Shown here in pieces: positions 46,496 through 54,468 of a DNA stretch of 64,000 nt. Source of the stretch: Nocardia ninae NBRC 108245 (GTDB lineage: Bacteria; Actinomycetota; Actinomycetes; Mycobacteriales; Mycobacteriaceae); NCBI RefSeq assembly GCF_007990755.1, contig NZ_BJXA01000021.1, positions 59,721-123,720 of the forward strand, given 5' to 3'. The translations under genes and the position numbers were made by a program. Numbering within the stretch: position 1 is the stretch's first letter; each line of letters opens with the position of its first letter. The notes beneath the pieces were generated by a model. It was not told the DNA's origin, searched no databases, and was given only the letters and a program-made list of their open reading frames with translations.

Positions 46496-46702
46496 ATGCG
46501 TGCGCCGGATTGTTCGTCCTGCGAATCCGCCGTCGACCACTGCCACGGCACCCTCATCGTCCATGCGGGCAGGCTCACCGAATGCACCGAAAACGACTGT
46601 GTCGACCTGGATTACGTCAGGCACACCTTCGTGGTGGACTGCGCCGACGTAGCGGGCGGCTGCGCCTGTGCCGAGCCCGACACGGCCCGTCGCCTGGCCT
46701 GA
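46496..46702 (+). CDS. Small eight-cysteine protein
   Basis: A 68-residue protein with Cys at positions 6, 9, 16, 30, 35, 49, 56 and 58, plus conserved His (residues 15, 22 and 42). Pattern C-x2-C (DCSSC), HCHGTLIVHAG, CTENDC, CAC. GGAGG lies just before ATG 46496. The spacing suggests zinc binding or an iron-sulfur site, in the cytoplasm since there is no signal peptide. I do not recognise a named family, though similar small proteins occur in mycobacteria and relatives. It is divergent from the ATP-grasp fusion. Confidence 0.75.
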   Translation: MRAPDCSSCESAVDHCHGTLIVHAGRLTECTENDCVDLDYVRHTFVVDCADVAGGCACAEPDTARRLA

Positions 46703-46727
46703 ACCGCGCCGTACGTACCCTGTGCGG

Positions 46728-47372
46728 GTGAGCTATGACCACGTCTTGCTGCCATCAGGTGTCGCGTCATCGATCGCCGAGGTGGACGCTTACCTCAGCA
46801 CCCAGCAGGGACTCCCGGAGGCGGGCATGGTCGCGCAGATCGCGGCCGAACTGAACAAGGCCAACGCCGAGGTTCCCGAGGACGACAGCTTCCTCAGCGT
46901 GCACCCCGTCGGCGGCGTCGCGACCGGCGCGGCGCTACAGGTGCCGTGCCCGTACGACGCGATCGGCTTCGTCCGCCAGCTGCTGTTCGCGATCGCGACG
47001 CCGCTGAACTACGCGGTCTACGATCCGCAGCTGGCCTGGCTGATCGATCCGGCTGGGCACGTGCCCGCGACGGTCACCCACGGCGGCGCGGGCGAGTTCC
47101 CCTACCTGACCAAACCCCTTGCCGATCAATGGGTTGCCGAGCTGGCCCCGCCGAATCCGTATCTGGTGGTGGAACGCGACGATCAGGTCTACATGCAGAC
47201 CTACCGGGAGAAGACCGGCGCGTTCACCCTCGAGTACCGAGATGGCTCCCCGGACAAGCACTTCGGCACCACCGTGCTCGACGCGCCGACGGTGTCCGCG
47301 GTGATCTGGGACTGGGCCACCGACGACCGCAGCCGCATGCAGACCCTGCCGTGGTCGCGCGTCGAACTCTGA
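46728..47372 (+). CDS. Conserved protein of unknown function
   Basis: A 214-residue cytosolic protein starting GTG 46728 (VSYDHVLLPSG), 25 bases after the Cys-rich gene in the same direction. A central FVRQLLFAIATPLNYAVYDPQLAWLID is followed by a second half with EREDQ-like alternation (LVVERDDQVYMQTYREKTGAFTLEYRDG). The two halves look like beta-rich domains, but I cannot name a family. Alternative GTG 46722 is in frame. Confidence 0.7.
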   Translation: MSYDHVLLPSGVASSIAEVDAYLSTQQGLPEAGMVAQIAAELNKANAEVPEDDSFLSVHPVGGVATGAALQVPCPYDAIGFVRQLLFAIATPLNYAVYDPQLAWLIDPAGHVPATVTHGGAGEFPYLTKPLADQWVAELAPPNPYLVVERDDQVYMQTYREKTGAFTLEYRDGSPDKHFGTTVLDAPTVSAVIWDWATDDRSRMQTLPWSRVEL

Positions 47373-47385
47373 GTCGCGTTGCCGC

Positions 47386-48003
47386 CTACTGGTTTTGCAG
47401 TGCGAGGCGCCCGGCCAGCGCGATGAAGGAGACGCCGAACACCCGGCGCATCCAGGTCACCACCATGGGCCGGGATATGACGTGGCTGCGGACGGCCGCC
47501 GCGCACACGCCGTAGATCGCGAACACCACGAAGGTGGCGAGCATGAAGATCGCGCTCAGTTCGAGCATGCGCGCCAACGCGTTCGGCGAACCGGTGGGCA
47601 CGAACTGCGGCAGGAACGCGAAGAAGAAGATAGTCAGCTTCGGGTTGAGGATATTGAGCAGCACCGCCGAGGTGATCACCTTGCGGGCCGAATAGGCGCT
47701 CTGCTCGCTGCCCTCCGGCACGGTCAGCGCGCCCTTGTCCCGGAAGGTGCTCCACGCCATGTAGATCAGGTAGGCGACACCGAGGTACTTGAGGGTTTGG
47801 AAGGCGACCGCGCTGGTGTGCAGCAGCGCGGCAAGGCCGGTGATCGCCGCGAGCATGTGCGGGACGGTGCCCAATGTGCAGCCGAACGCCGCGATCACGC
47901 TGGCCTTCGTCCCCCTGGAGAGGCCGGCCGCCAGGGTGAACAGCGCGCCGGTGCCGGGGGTGGCGACGATGACGAGCGTGGTCAGCATGAATTCGATGCT
48001 CAT
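47386..48003 (-). CDS. LysE/RhtB family amino-acid exporter
   Basis: A 205-residue membrane protein with five or six helices. The family opening (IEFMLTTLVIVATPGTGALFTLAAGLSRG, containing the conserved P-G-P-like PGTG) and the NILNPKLTIFFFAFLPQFV motif are diagnostic. It likely exports an amino acid or homoserine lactone-like compound. ATG 48003 or GTG 48012 are the options. It lies before recR on the same strand with a 57-base gap; no functional link is apparent. Confidence 0.92.
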   Translation of the reverse strand: MSIEFMLTTLVIVATPGTGALFTLAAGLSRGTKASVIAAFGCTLGTVPHMLAAITGLAALLHTSAVAFQTLKYLGVAYLIYMAWSTFRDKGALTVPEGSEQSAYSARKVITSAVLLNILNPKLTIFFFAFLPQFVPTGSPNALARMLELSAIFMLATFVVFAIYGVCAAAVRSHVISRPMVVTWMRRVFGVSFIALAGRLALQNQ

Positions 48004-48060
48004 CCCCGACACAGTAACCAGCGCGGGAGGCCCCGCAACCCCCGAGATCAGGGGCAGGAG

Positions 48061-48669
48061 TCAGAGCGCGCGGCGGCCGGACAGCGCCCGACCCAACGTC
48101 AACTCGTCCGCGAATTCCAGATCGCCGCCCATGGGCAGCCCCGAGGCCAGCCTGGTCACGCTGAGGCCGGGGAAATCGCGCAGCATCCGCACCAGGTAGG
48201 TGGCCGTCGCCTCGCCCTCGGTGTTCGGGTCGGTCGCGATGATCACCTCGGTGACATCGATGCCGTCGGACTGATTTCCGATGCGCGCCAGCAGTTCCCG
48301 GATCCGCAGCTGGTCCGGCCCGACGCCGCTGAGCGGGTCGAGCGCGCCGCCGAGCACGTGGTAGCGACCACGGAACTCCCTGGTGCGCTCGATCGCCTGC
48401 ACGTCCTTGGGCTCCTCGACCACACAGATCATGGTGCGGTCGCGGCGCGCGTCGGCACAGATACGGCACATCTCACCGTCGGAGACGGTGCCGCAGACCA
48501 CGCAGAACTGCACGCCGTCGCGCACCTTCTGCAGCGCGGCCTGCAACCGGTCGATCTCCGGCGGCTCCACCTGGAGGAGGTGAAAAGCGATGCGCTGCGC
48601 GCTCTTCGGACCGACGCCGGGCAGCTTGCCCAGCTCGTCGATCAGATCCTGAACCGGACCCTCGTACAA
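48061..48669 (-). CDS. recR: Recombination mediator protein RecR
   Basis: A 202-residue DNA-repair protein that with RecO/RecF loads RecA at gaps. The helix-hairpin-helix is [20 protein letters not shown], the zinc finger uses Cys56, Cys59, Cys68 and Cys71 ([16 protein letters not shown]), and the Toprim domain contains [12 protein letters not shown] and [18 protein letters not shown] 48669 is chosen since the family protein starts at this position (MYEGPVQDL). It follows ybaB with a 20-base gap, the standard arrangement. Confidence 0.97.
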   Translation of the reverse strand: MYEGPVQDLIDELGKLPGVGPKSAQRIAFHLLQVEPPEIDRLQAALQKVRDGVQFCVVCGTVSDGEMCRICADARRDRTMICVVEEPKDVQAIERTREFRGRYHVLGGALDPLSGVGPDQLRIRELLARIGNQSDGIDVTEVIIATDPNTEGEATATYLVRMLRDFPGLSVTRLASGLPMGGDLEFADELTLGRALSGRRAL

Positions 48670-48689
48670 CGGCTATGTCCCCGTGGCTC

Positions 48690-49031
48690 TCAGAAGCCCG
48701 GCAGCCCGGGCAGCGAACCGCCGCCGAGCCCACCCGAGAGCGGGCCGAGCCGCTCGGCCGCCACCTGCTGCGCGTTGGCCATCGCGTCGTTGACCGCGCC
48801 GATCACCAGGTCCTGCAGCGTCTCCACGTCCTCCGGGTCGACCGCCTTGGGATCGATGGTCAGCGAAACAACCTCACCGGACGCCTTGATGGTGACCTTG
48901 ACCAGCCCGCCGCCGGCCTGGCCCTCCACCTCGGCCGCGGCGATCTCGGCCTGGGCCTCCATCACCGCCTGCTGCATCTGCTGGGCTTGGGCGAGTAACT
49001 GCTGCATGTCGAACTGACCACCGGGCTGCAC
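48690..49031 (-). CDS. YbaB/EbfC nucleoid-associated protein
   Basis: A 113-residue nucleoid-associated protein of the YbaB/EbfC family. It has the helical [19 protein letters not shown], then the strand pair [24 protein letters not shown] and the ending [21 protein letters not shown] 49031 is chosen ([11 protein letters not shown]) with AGAGAGGA upstream; an upstream extension to 49133 has no matching sequence. It binds DNA non-specifically and clusters with recR. In most genomes dnaX directly precedes ybaB; here dnaX is 14.5 kb away. Confidence 0.95.
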   Translation of the reverse strand: MQPGGQFDMQQLLAQAQQMQQAVMEAQAEIAAAEVEGQAGGGLVKVTIKASGEVVSLTIDPKAVDPEDVETLQDLVIGAVNDAMANAQQVAAERLGPLSGGLGGGSLPGLPGF

Positions 49032-49190
49032 GGCATATTCCTCTCTGGGGAAAGTGTCACCGATCAGCCTAGTCCTCGAGCTGGGGGCGGCACGCATGGC
49101 CGGTAACAGGTTGGGTAAGTCCAGCTTCAGCACATCAAGATCGACCTAACATCAGTAGTAGGTCGGGAGCGGCAGTTCTGGAGTACCGAT

Positions 49191-49772
49191 ATGAGCACGA
49201 TGAGGGCACGTTTCCTGAGCACCATGGTGCTTTCCCTGGGGGTTCCCGCCGTTTTTCTCGGCGTGGCCGCCCCGACGGCAATCGCCGATGCCGGTGTCAC
49301 CGCCGCGGCCGCCGATTACGGCGGCGGCTGCCTCCTCGACCCCGACAACCGAGCGGTCACGATCGACTCGCTGCGGTTCCGATGCGGGCCCGAGCAGCAG
49401 GACGCGATCTTCCGCGACGCCGAACGCGGTGCGGTCCCGATGGGCGTGAAGAACGGCTGGGTGACCAGGCCGCCGACGATGCAGGGCGTCGCACCCGCGT
49501 TCTGGATCGGCAAGACCTTCTACACCGGGCCCGACGGCGGCTATCTGATGAACCGGGTCACCGGCGCCGGATACGAGGCCTGGCCCGCGAACGTCTACAC
49601 CGCACCCGCGCTGCTCGACGGCAGGCCGACCTGGGCCCTGAACTACGACCCGTCCCCGACACCACCGGTGTACGACGAGATCAGGGAGATCACCCCCGGT
49701 GTCTGGTTCGGCTACTCGTGGTGGCGCGGCGCGTTCCAGCACACCATGCTGCTGACCTTCGTGCTCGCCTGA
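49191..49772 (+). CDS. Secreted protein of unknown function
   Basis: A 193-residue exported protein. Residues 1-33 form a Sec signal (TMVLSLGVPAVFLGVAAPTAIA). The mature part has two cysteines (GGGCLLD and FRCGPEQ) and the C-terminal pattern LNYDPSPTPPVYDEIREITPGVWFGYSWWRG, split by Pro, seen in other actinobacterial proteins as part of a lipocalin- or GXWXG-like beta barrel. No catalytic residues can be named. It is divergent from ybaB. Confidence 0.72.
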   Translation: MSTMRARFLSTMVLSLGVPAVFLGVAAPTAIADAGVTAAAADYGGGCLLDPDNRAVTIDSLRFRCGPEQQDAIFRDAERGAVPMGVKNGWVTRPPTMQGVAPAFWIGKTFYTGPDGGYLMNRVTGAGYEAWPANVYTAPALLDGRPTWALNYDPSPTPPVYDEIREITPGVWFGYSWWRGAFQHTMLLTFVLA

Positions 49773-49788
49773 TCGACTTCGCCGAAAG

Positions 49789-49819
49789 TTGACTCTCCCC
49801 TGGCTGGAGGGTGTTCGCT
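49789..49819 (+). promoter_or_regulatory. MerR-type promoter with 19-base spacer
   Basis: TTGACT (49789-49794) and a -10-like TTCGCT (49814-49819) are 19 bases apart, longer than the usual 17, and the spacer holds the symmetrical CTCTCCCCTGGCTGGAGGG. Long spacers with such a dyad are the signature of promoters activated by MerR proteins; it lies directly before the MerR gene. Confidence 0.6.
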
Positions 49820-49826
49820 GGAAGGC

Positions 49827-50642
49827 ATGACCGCGACTGTCTCCATCGGGGAGTTCGCCAGGCTGACCTACTTGACCGTGAAGACGCTCCGGTACTACCA
49901 CGACATCGAGCTGCTCGAACCGATCGAGGTCGACACCGGCTCCGGCTACCGGAGGTACTCCACCGACCAAGTGGCGCAGGCGCATCTGATCCGGCGCCTG
50001 CGTCAGCTCGACATGCCGCTGCCCGAGATCAAGGCCGTGCTCGCCGCGCCCGACGACGACATTCGCAACGCCGCCTTGCGCGCCCACCTGGAGCGGATGG
50101 AGGCGGAGCTGGCCCGAACCCGCGCGGTGGTGGCGTCGCTGCGGTCACTGCTCACCCCGGCGGCGCCGATCGCCGTCGAATACCGCTCGATGCCGGCCTT
50201 TCCCGCACTGGCGGTGGCCGAGGTGGTCAGCAGGGCCGAGATCGGACCGTGGTGCGCGGCGGCGTTTCCGCTGCTGCATCACACGCTGGGCGCCGCGGGT
50301 CTCGAATCCGCGGGCGTCGACGGCGCCACCTACGCCATGGAGTTCTTCGAGAACGACATCGGCGAGGTGGTCGCCTACGTGCCGATCCCACCGGCCGCCC
50401 GGATCGAACCCGCCGGCCGGACCTCGATCATCGAGCTGCCCGCACGCCGCTTCGCCATCGCGCTGCACGAGGGGGATTTCGAGGATTTCGACCGCACCTA
50501 CGGCGCGCTCGGCAGCCACGTCGCCGAGCACGGCGGCGCGCTCGCCGAACCGGTCCGGGAGCGCTATCTGCTCAGCCCCGGCGACACCGACGACCCGAAC
50601 ACCTACCGCACCGAAGTCTGCTGGCCGATCGGCCTGCTCTGA
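49827..50642 (+). CDS. MerR family regulator with effector-binding domain
   Basis: A 271-residue BmrR-like regulator. The N-terminal MerR domain is VSIGEFARLTYLTVKTLRYYHDIELLEP followed by the wing SGYRRYSTDQVAQAHLIRRLRQLDMPLPEIK; a coiled-coil helix (LRAHLERMEAELARTRAVV) leads to a GyrI-like ligand domain (residues 110-271). GGAAGG precedes the ATG. It probably senses a small hydrophobic cation or lipid. It is followed 16 bases later by a VOC-family gene in the same operon. Confidence 0.92.
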   Translation: MTATVSIGEFARLTYLTVKTLRYYHDIELLEPIEVDTGSGYRRYSTDQVAQAHLIRRLRQLDMPLPEIKAVLAAPDDDIRNAALRAHLERMEAELARTRAVVASLRSLLTPAAPIAVEYRSMPAFPALAVAEVVSRAEIGPWCAAAFPLLHHTLGAAGLESAGVDGATYAMEFFENDIGEVVAYVPIPPAARIEPAGRTSIIELPARRFAIALHEGDFEDFDRTYGALGSHVAEHGGALAEPVRERYLLSPGDTDDPNTYRTEVCWPIGLL

Positions 50643-50658
50643 GAAAGGGGACAACCCT

Positions 50659-51009
50659 ATGCCACTGTCGCTCGCGCACGTCACCGTCGACTGCCACGAC
50701 GCCGCCGCCCTCGCCGGATTCTGGTCCGAATTCCTGGATCTGGCGGTAGACGAGGGCGCGTCCGAACACTTCGCCACCGTCGGCCGCGCGGCCGGGGCCT
50801 CGCCGGTGCTGATGTTCATCCAGGTACCCGACAAGAATCCGGGGAAGAACGTGATCCACCTCGACTTCCACGCCGAGGAATGGCATCAGTACGTCGAGCG
50901 GGCGATCAGCTTGGGCGCCAAGCGGATCGGCGACTTCAGCGAGTACGGCGGGCAGTGGACCACGCTGGCCGACCCGGAAGGCAACCTCTTCGACATCGGC
51001 GCGAAGTAG
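50659..51009 (+). CDS. VOC (glyoxalase/bleomycin-resistance) family protein
   Basis: A 116-residue vicinal-oxygen-chelate fold protein (LAHVTVDCHDAAALAGFWSEFL, the WTTLADPEGNLFDIG end). It is a small glyoxalase-like or antibiotic-binding protein; the metal-ligand pattern is partial. Placed 16 bases after the MerR gene and ending at a terminator, so it is the likely target of the regulator and may handle the compound it senses. Confidence 0.88.
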   Translation: MPLSLAHVTVDCHDAAALAGFWSEFLDLAVDEGASEHFATVGRAAGASPVLMFIQVPDKNPGKNVIHLDFHAEEWHQYVERAISLGAKRIGDFSEYGGQWTTLADPEGNLFDIGAK

Positions 51010-51015
51010 CCGACC

Positions 51016-51046
51016 GTGCGGCCCGGCACCTGGCGCCGGGCCGCAC
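51016..51046. terminator. Bidirectional terminator after VOC gene
   Basis: A perfect 12-bp stem (51016-51027 with 51035-51046) and a 7-base loop between the convergent VOC and SRPBCC genes. Confidence 0.7.
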
Positions 51047-51066
51047 GCTGCGTCATGACCTGCGGG

Positions 51067-51501
51067 TCAGGCGAGCTCGCGCTGCAGGTTGCCCAGCACC
51101 TCGGCCTGGATCTTCTTCAGGCCGAGCGGCGCGAAGATGCCCTCGAAGATGCCGGCGACACCGCCCGCACCCTGCCAGGTGGTGCGCAGGGTGACCTGCG
51201 AGCCCGCGCCGTCCGGCGTGACAGTCCAGGTGTTCACCATGGTGGAGTTCGAATCACGCTCGGTGACAACCGAATTCGACACGGTGACGACGGCGTGCAC
51301 GTTGCGCGAGCGCTTCTCGGTGGCCTGCAGCGTCCACTCCGCCACGGTGCCCGCGCCCTTGCCGCCCTCGACCACCTTGTAGTCGCGGTAGTGCGCGGAG
51401 AGGATGCGCGGACGCACCGTCTGGTAGTCCGCGATGGCGTCGAGGGTGCGCTGCGGATCCGCCGCCACGGCGATCGAACTGCTGGCGCTGACCTGTCCCA
51501 C
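51067..51501 (-). CDS. SRPBCC family protein (Rv3718c-like)
   Basis: A 144-residue helix-grip fold protein: VSASSSIAVAADPQRTLDAIADYQTVRPRIL is the opening, and WTLQATEKRSRNVHAVV and WTVTPDGAGSQVTLRTTWQ are strands of the barrel. By its position next to the FAD oxidase/methyltransferase pair it corresponds to Rv3718c. Lipid or fatty-acyl binding is plausible but unproven. It is divergent from the FAD oxidase gene. Confidence 0.88.
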   Translation of the reverse strand: MGQVSASSSIAVAADPQRTLDAIADYQTVRPRILSAHYRDYKVVEGGKGAGTVAEWTLQATEKRSRNVHAVVTVSNSVVTERDSNSTMVNTWTVTPDGAGSQVTLRTTWQGAGGVAGIFEGIFAPLGLKKIQAEVLGNLQRELA

Positions 51502-51702
51502 AATGAGCTCCTTGTCCGGGTACGGTATGTCGACCGGTGTCCATCCTGCCCTGCGGCGGACGCCTTACCGCATACCGGCCGAGTCGTGTGGCGAACTTCT
51601 CCGAGTCGGCCGATATTCCGGTTCGCAACATCTGCGTGACATTTCTCCCGAGACCCCGCCCTCGTGGTGGTCTCCGAATGCGGTGCGTACTAGCGTCGAG
51701 GG

Positions 51703-53148
51703 GTGGCAGTGAGTCTGTTGGGGAAGGCCGGACGCGCACCGGCCGCACAGGAATCCGGATTTGCCGCGCATCGGGCCGGTGTGGACCGACTGCTGGCGAG
51801 TTATCGCGCTATTCCCGGAAACGCCAATGTGCGGCTGGCGAAGAAGACCTCGAACTTGTTCCGGGCCAGGGCGAAAAACCCCGCGCCCGGCCTCGACGTC
51901 TCCGGGCTGACCCGGGTGATCGCGGTGGACCCGGTGGCCAAGACCGCCGACGTGGCCGGCATGACCACCTACGAGAACCTGGTCGCCGCCACCCTGCCCT
52001 ACGGCCTCGCGCCGCTGGTGGTGCCGCAGCTCAAGACGATCACCCTGGGCGGCGCGGTGACCGGACTCGGCATCGAGTCGACCTCGTTCCGCAACGGCCT
52101 GCCGCACGAGTCGGTGCTGGAGATGGACATCCTGACCGGCGCGGGCGAGATCATCACCGCCACCCCGGACAACGAGCACGCCGACCTGTTCCGCGGCTTC
52201 CCGAACTCCTACGGCACTCTCGGCTATTCGGTCCGGCTGAAGATCGAACTGGAGACCGTGCAGCCCTACGTGGCCATGCGCCACCTGCGCTTCCACGACC
52301 TGCGCGAGCTGGAGCGGACCCTCGCCGCCATCGTCGACGAGAAGACCTATGACGGTGAGCGAGTGGATTATCTCGACGGTGTCGTCTTCACCGCCGACGA
52401 GAGCTATCTGACCCTCGGCAGGCAGACCGACGAGCCCGGCCCGGTCTCCGACTACACCGACATGGACATCTTCTACCGGTCCATCCAGCACGACGACGAC
52501 CGGCCCAAGCGCGACCGGCTCACCATTCACGACTACCTGTGGCGCTGGGACACCGACTGGTTCTGGTGCTCGCGCGCGTTCGGCACGCAGAACCCGAAGA
52601 TCCGCCGGTTCTGGCCGAAGCGGTACCGGCGCAGCAGCTTCTACTGGAAGCTCATCGCGCTGGACCACAAATACAACATCGCCGACAAGCTGGAGGCCAG
52701 GCAGGGCAACCCGCCGCGCGAGCGGGTGGTGCAGGACATCGAGGTGCCGGTCGAGCGCACCGCCGACTTCGTCGAATGGTTCCTGCGCGAGATCCCGATC
52801 GAGCCGATCTGGCTGTGCCCGCTGCGGTTGCGCGAGACCGGCGCGCCCGCGACGACCGAGCGCACCTGGCCGCTGTACCCGCTCGAACCGAACCGGACCT
52901 ACGTCAATGTCGGGTTCTGGTCAGCCGTCCCTACTGTGCCAGGACAGCAGGAAGGAGCGGCCAACCGGGCGATCGAGCGCACCGTGACCGACTTCGACGG
53001 ACATAAGTCGCTGTACTCGGATTCCTACTACGACAAAGATGAGTTCGCGGCGCTGTACGGCGGCAATACCTACACCGAATTGAAGAGACGCTACGACCCA
53101 GACCAGCGGCTGCTGGATTTGTATTCGAAGGCGGTGCAACGCAAATGA
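51703..53148 (+). CDS. FAD-binding oxidoreductase (Rv3719-like)
   Basis: A 481-residue PCMH-type FAD enzyme. The FAD site is VIAVDPVAKTADVAGMTTYENLVAATLPYGLAPLVVPQLK followed by TITLGGAVTGLGIES, split across the fold; the C-terminal domain is DHKYNIADKLEARQGNPPRERVVQDIEVP. It overlaps the next, methyltransferase, gene by ATGA. In mycobacteria the related pair Rv0449c/Rv0447c makes 10-methylstearate (methylation by the SAM enzyme, reduction by the FAD enzyme), so a similar branched-lipid role is inferred. A -10-like TAGCGT (51691) seven bases before GTG 51703 suggests leaderless start; GTG 51709 is alternative. Confidence 0.9.
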   Translation: MAVSLLGKAGRAPAAQESGFAAHRAGVDRLLASYRAIPGNANVRLAKKTSNLFRARAKNPAPGLDVSGLTRVIAVDPVAKTADVAGMTTYENLVAATLPYGLAPLVVPQLKTITLGGAVTGLGIESTSFRNGLPHESVLEMDILTGAGEIITATPDNEHADLFRGFPNSYGTLGYSVRLKIELETVQPYVAMRHLRFHDLRELERTLAAIVDEKTYDGERVDYLDGVVFTADESYLTLGRQTDEPGPVSDYTDMDIFYRSIQHDDDRPKRDRLTIHDYLWRWDTDWFWCSRAFGTQNPKIRRFWPKRYRRSSFYWKLIALDHKYNIADKLEARQGNPPRERVVQDIEVPVERTADFVEWFLREIPIEPIWLCPLRLRETGAPATTERTWPLYPLEPNRTYVNVGFWSAVPTVPGQQEGAANRAIERTVTDFDGHKSLYSDSYYDKDEFAALYGGNTYTELKRRYDPDQRLLDLYSKAVQRK

Positions 53149-54461
53149 CGACATTCAAGGACCGTTCCGACGTCTTAGCTGACCTCGGAACCAAACTCAG
53201 CATTGCCGAGATCTTCGAGACGCTGATCGACGGCGAGGTACCGATCCGGCTGACCGCCTACGACGGCAGCACGGCCGGTCCCGAGGACTCGAAGTACGGG
53301 CTGGAGATCAAGACGCCCCGCGGCATCAACTATCTTGCGACCGCGCCCGGCGATCTCGGCATGGCGCGCGCCTACATCGCGGGCGACATGACCGCCAGCG
53401 GCGTCCACCCCGGCGACCCTTACGACATCCTGAAGGCGATGGAAGGGTTGAAGTTCCATCGCCCGTCCGCGCTCGCACTGGTCACCATCGCCCGCTCGCT
53501 GGGCTGGGAGCGGCTCAAGCCGGTCGCACCGCCGCCGCAGGAGACGCTGCCGCGCTGGCGCCGGATCGCGCTGGAAGGCTTGCGGCACTCCAAGACCCGC
53601 GACGCCGAGGCGATCCACCACCACTACGACGTCTCCAACAAGTTCTACGAGTACGTGCTCGGCCCGTCGATGACCTACACCTGTGCGTGTTACGGCGACG
53701 AGAACTGGACGCTGGAGCAGGCGCAGGAGAACAAGTACCGCCTCGTCTTCGAGAAGCTGCGGCTGAAGGAAGGCGACCGGCTGCTCGACATCGGCTGCGG
53801 CTGGGGCGGCATGGTCCGCTACGCGGCCAAGCGCGGCGTCAAGGTGATCGGCGCGACGCTGTCGGCCGAGCAGGCCGAGTGGGCGCAGCAGAAGATCGCC
53901 GAGCAGGGCCTGTCCGAGCTGGCCGAGGTGCGCCACTCCGACTACCGCGATATTCCCGAGGGCAACTTCGACGCCGTGTCCTCGATCGGGCTGACCGAGC
54001 ACATCGGCGTGCACAACTACCCCTATTACTTCGAGTTCATGAAGGACAAGCTGCGCGACGGCGGCCTGTTCCTGAACCACTCCATCACCCGCCCGGACAA
54101 CACCAGGACCACCAAGGCCGGTGACTTCATCGACCGCTACGTGTTCCCCGACGGCGAGCTGATCGGGTCCGGCCGGATCATCTCCGAGATCCAGAACGTC
54201 GGCCTCGAGGTGCTGCACGAGGAGAACCTGCGCGAGCACTACGCGCTCACGCTGCACGAATGGTGCAAGAACCTGGTGGAGAACTGGGACGCGTGCGTCG
54301 CCGAGGTCGGCGAGGGCACCGCGAAGGTGTGGGGCCTGTACATGGCGGGTTGCCGGCTCGGCTTCCAGCGCAACGTGGTTCAGCTGCACCAGGTGCTCGG
54401 CGTGAAGCTCCCCGAGGACGGCGACTGGACGGTGCCGCTGCGTCCGTGGTGGCAGCCGTAG
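53145..54461 (+). CDS. Cyclopropane/methyl fatty-acyl synthase family methyltransferase
   Basis: A 438-residue SAM-dependent enzyme acting on unsaturated acyl chains of phospholipids. The SAM loop is LLDIGCGWGGMVRYAAKRG and the family landmarks are HHHYDVSNKFYEYVLGPSMTYTCACY, IGLTEHIGVHNYPYYF and SITRPDNTRTTKAGDFIDRYVFPDGEL, split as conserved blocks. The N-terminal 125 residues match the CFAS-family lipid-binding domain. It overlaps the FAD oxidase gene by ATGA and corresponds to Rv3720. It could form a cyclopropane ring or, with the FAD enzyme, a methyl branch. Confidence 0.92.
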   Translation: MTTFKDRSDVLADLGTKLSIAEIFETLIDGEVPIRLTAYDGSTAGPEDSKYGLEIKTPRGINYLATAPGDLGMARAYIAGDMTASGVHPGDPYDILKAMEGLKFHRPSALALVTIARSLGWERLKPVAPPPQETLPRWRRIALEGLRHSKTRDAEAIHHHYDVSNKFYEYVLGPSMTYTCACYGDENWTLEQAQENKYRLVFEKLRLKEGDRLLDIGCGWGGMVRYAAKRGVKVIGATLSAEQAEWAQQKIAEQGLSELAEVRHSDYRDIPEGNFDAVSSIGLTEHIGVHNYPYYFEFMKDKLRDGGLFLNHSITRPDNTRTTKAGDFIDRYVFPDGELIGSGRIISEIQNVGLEVLHEENLREHYALTLHEWCKNLVENWDACVAEVGEGTAKVWGLYMAGCRLGFQRNVVQLHQVLGVKLPEDGDWTVPLRPWWQP

Positions 54462-54468
54462 CTTTCGC

